Part shown: positions 62,838 through 64,000 of the stretch, piece by piece
Layout: each line of letters starts with the position of its first letter
How positions within the stretch are numbered: the first letter of the stretch is position 1
From: Labrenzia sp. PHM005
GTDB lineage: Bacteria; Pseudomonadota; Alphaproteobacteria; Rhizobiales; Stappiaceae
Length of the DNA stretch: 64,000 nt
Direction: 5' to 3'
NCBI RefSeq assembly: GCF_006517275.1
Contig: NZ_CP041191.1
Coordinates: forward strand, 5,513,001 to 5,577,000
The notes under the pieces: model-generated
The model's database searches: none
The model's input: only the letters and a program-made list of their open reading frames with translations
Told to the model about the DNA's origin: nothing
Position numbers and translations under genes: made by a program

Positions 62838-64000
62838 ATGCCTCACAACGATCTGCAGTTGCCAAAAACATCTGATAACGCCGCTAGACCGGACGCTACG
62901 GACCATCCGCCCGCTTTGATCAGCGCGCTTTCCGAACCCGATGCTCTCATTTATTGGTGGGTGGATATCGCATATCGGAAAGTGCAGTATTCACGGAGTT
63001 TCTGCCGGCAAATTGGTGTACAGCGCGATACCTTGAAGTCAGATCCGAATGCTTGGCAGCCTTATGTTCATCCGCAAAACCTTGAAGAACTGAACAATAC
63101 TCTCAAAAGCCTTCGAAAAGACTTCGTGGAGGAAAAAACGCTGCAAATCCGGTTCTGGGGCCCCGGAGGCGAATGGCAATGGTTTAAAACCCGAATAAGG
63201 AAAGTACATAATCCTACAAAACACGACAGGCCCTTCGGACTTATCCTTTTTCAGGACATCACTGCCGAGAAACGAGCCGAGATGATGCTGAAGGATCAAA
63301 GCTCTCAACTTGCCCATGCTTTGAACAATGCAAGGCAAGCCGTCTGGGACCGGGATTTCAGAACCGGCAAAACCTTTTACTCTCGAGCGTGGTCTGAAAT
63401 GTTAGGGTACCGGCCCGAGGATATCACCGACGATCCAAACATGTGGCAGACACTGATGCACCCAGATGATCTGCCTGATGTACTTGCCGCGGACCGAGCC
63501 CATCTTAACGGCCAGACGGAGAGGTTTCGGCAGGAATTTCGAATGCGCCACAAAGATGGCCATTGGGTTTGGATCTTGGATCGGGGGCAGGTGGTAGAAC
63601 GGGACGGCCAGGGAAACCCTCTCCGAATGATCGGCACTCATGCGGACATCACTCAGCGGGTTGAAACCCATGCGGCCTTGGAAGCATCTCAAAGAAAGGC
63701 CGAACAGGCAGCTCAGGCAAAGTCGGATTTTTTGTCCAATATGAGCCACGAACTCCGCACCCCCCTAACCAGCATTCTCGGTGTTTCGGATTTACTTTTA
63801 GAAGAGTTGCGCGGAGTTCTAGCGGATCAATACATTTCCGCCCTCACCATGCAAAAGGAAGCAGGAGCCGGATTGCTGGCCATCGTAAATGACATCCTTG
63901 ACTTCACTAAAATCGAAGCCGGCGATCTGCCAATCGAAGATACACCCTTTTGTTTACCTGAACAGGTCGCGACCGTCCTGGATTTGGTTGAAAAAATCGC
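62838..64000 (+). CDS. PAS-PAS sensor histidine kinase (partial, runs off the window)
   Basis: Open frame of 387 codons that is still open at the window end. Two PAS/PAC units occur: about 30-145 (LIYWWVDIAYRKVQYS; ending LFQDITAEKRAE) and about 160-285 (NARQAVWDRDFRTGKTFYS, GHWVWILDRGQVV, HADITQR). A coiled linker leads to the HisKA H-box SNMSHELRTPLTSILG (about residue 307-322), with the phospho-accepting His. The ATPase part lies outside. No membrane spans are seen, so it is cytoplasmic. It diverges from the che operon and could be a hybrid kinase. Confidence 0.88.
   Translation, partial: MPHNDLQLPKTSDNAARPDATDHPPALISALSEPDALIYWWVDIAYRKVQYSRSFCRQIGVQRDTLKSDPNAWQPYVHPQNLEELNNTLKSLRKDFVEEKTLQIRFWGPGGEWQWFKTRIRKVHNPTKHDRPFGLILFQDITAEKRAEMMLKDQSSQLAHALNNARQAVWDRDFRTGKTFYSRAWSEMLGYRPEDITDDPNMWQTLMHPDDLPDVLAADRAHLNGQTERFRQEFRMRHKDGHWVWILDRGQVVERDGQGNPLRMIGTHADITQRVETHAALEASQRKAEQAAQAKSDFLSNMSHELRTPLTSILGVSDLLLEELRGVLADQYISALTMQKEAGAGLLAIVNDILDFTKIEAGDLPIEDTPFCLPEQVATVLDLVEKI

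Noticed and set aside
1..64000. CRISPR arrays, tRNA or rRNA genes, prophage genes
   Set aside because: I saw no regularly spaced repeats, cloverleaf-like sequences, rRNA stretches or phage structural genes in the window.

Overview
The window reads as a chromosomal segment of a moderately GC-rich, metabolically versatile alphaproteobacterium. Supporting signs are the TRAP and ABC uptake systems, the stacked acyl-CoA catabolic genes, an N-acetylglutaminylglutamine amide (NAGGN) osmolyte locus, and a che operon with cheD and an alphaproteobacterial-style WxxF receptor tail. The content recalls marine Roseibium/Labrenzia/Stappia-type bacteria, but the genus cannot be fixed from the sequence alone.

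Layout. (1) 1-17.3 kb: two neighbouring CoA-ester degradation modules. The plus-strand module has three acyl-CoA dehydrogenases, a MaoC hydratase, two SDRs, a crotonase, an IclR regulator, a DctPQM TRAP importer, a broken acyl-CoA synthetase and a second crotonase. The minus-strand module (SDR, CaiB/BaiF CoA-transferase, citrate-synthase-fold lyase, MaoC) diverges from a fourth acyl-CoA dehydrogenase. Together they look like uptake, CoA activation and beta-oxidation of an organic acid that I cannot name. (2) 17.5-18.7 kb: a dead IS3-family element. (3) 19.2-28.5 kb: one long minus-strand operon, with a polyamine-type ABC importer followed by an aminotransferase, BKACE, GNAT, HDAC-family deacetylase, DAO oxidase and RidA, divergent from a LysR regulator. 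(4) 29.6-33.2 kb: a wrecked NAGGN locus (asnO, ngg, M42 peptidase, MarR), damaged by two deletion fusions and a 7-bp slippage. (5) 33.3-43.3 kb: an amide/peptide utilisation region with an M20 carbamoylase-type hydrolase, a Dpp-type ABC transporter, a FadR-type GntR regulator, an acetamidase/formamidase and an M20 amidohydrolase. (6) 43.6-64 kb: signalling. A GGDEF-EAL membrane protein diverges from a chemoreceptor with a C-terminal PilZ domain. A minus-strand chemotaxis operon then runs STAS, cheY, cheA, cheW, mcp, cheR, cheD, cheB, followed by a soluble MCP-like protein with CheZ-like features and a partner-switching trio (STAS, response regulator-SpoIIE phosphatase, HATPase). A PAS-PAS histidine kinase, cut by the window edge, diverges from the che operon.

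The most unusual features are four. The chemotaxis operon is physically joined to an Rsb-type partner switch and to an MCP/CheZ-like hybrid. c-di-GMP genes sit next to that cluster. The deacetylase/BKACE/aminotransferase operon suggests a polyamine-derivative catabolic route I cannot match to a known pathway. Finally, several clean internal deletions fall within about 22 kb (acyl-CoA synthetase, ngg/M42, asnO/marR), which point to recent gene loss or, less likely, assembly error.
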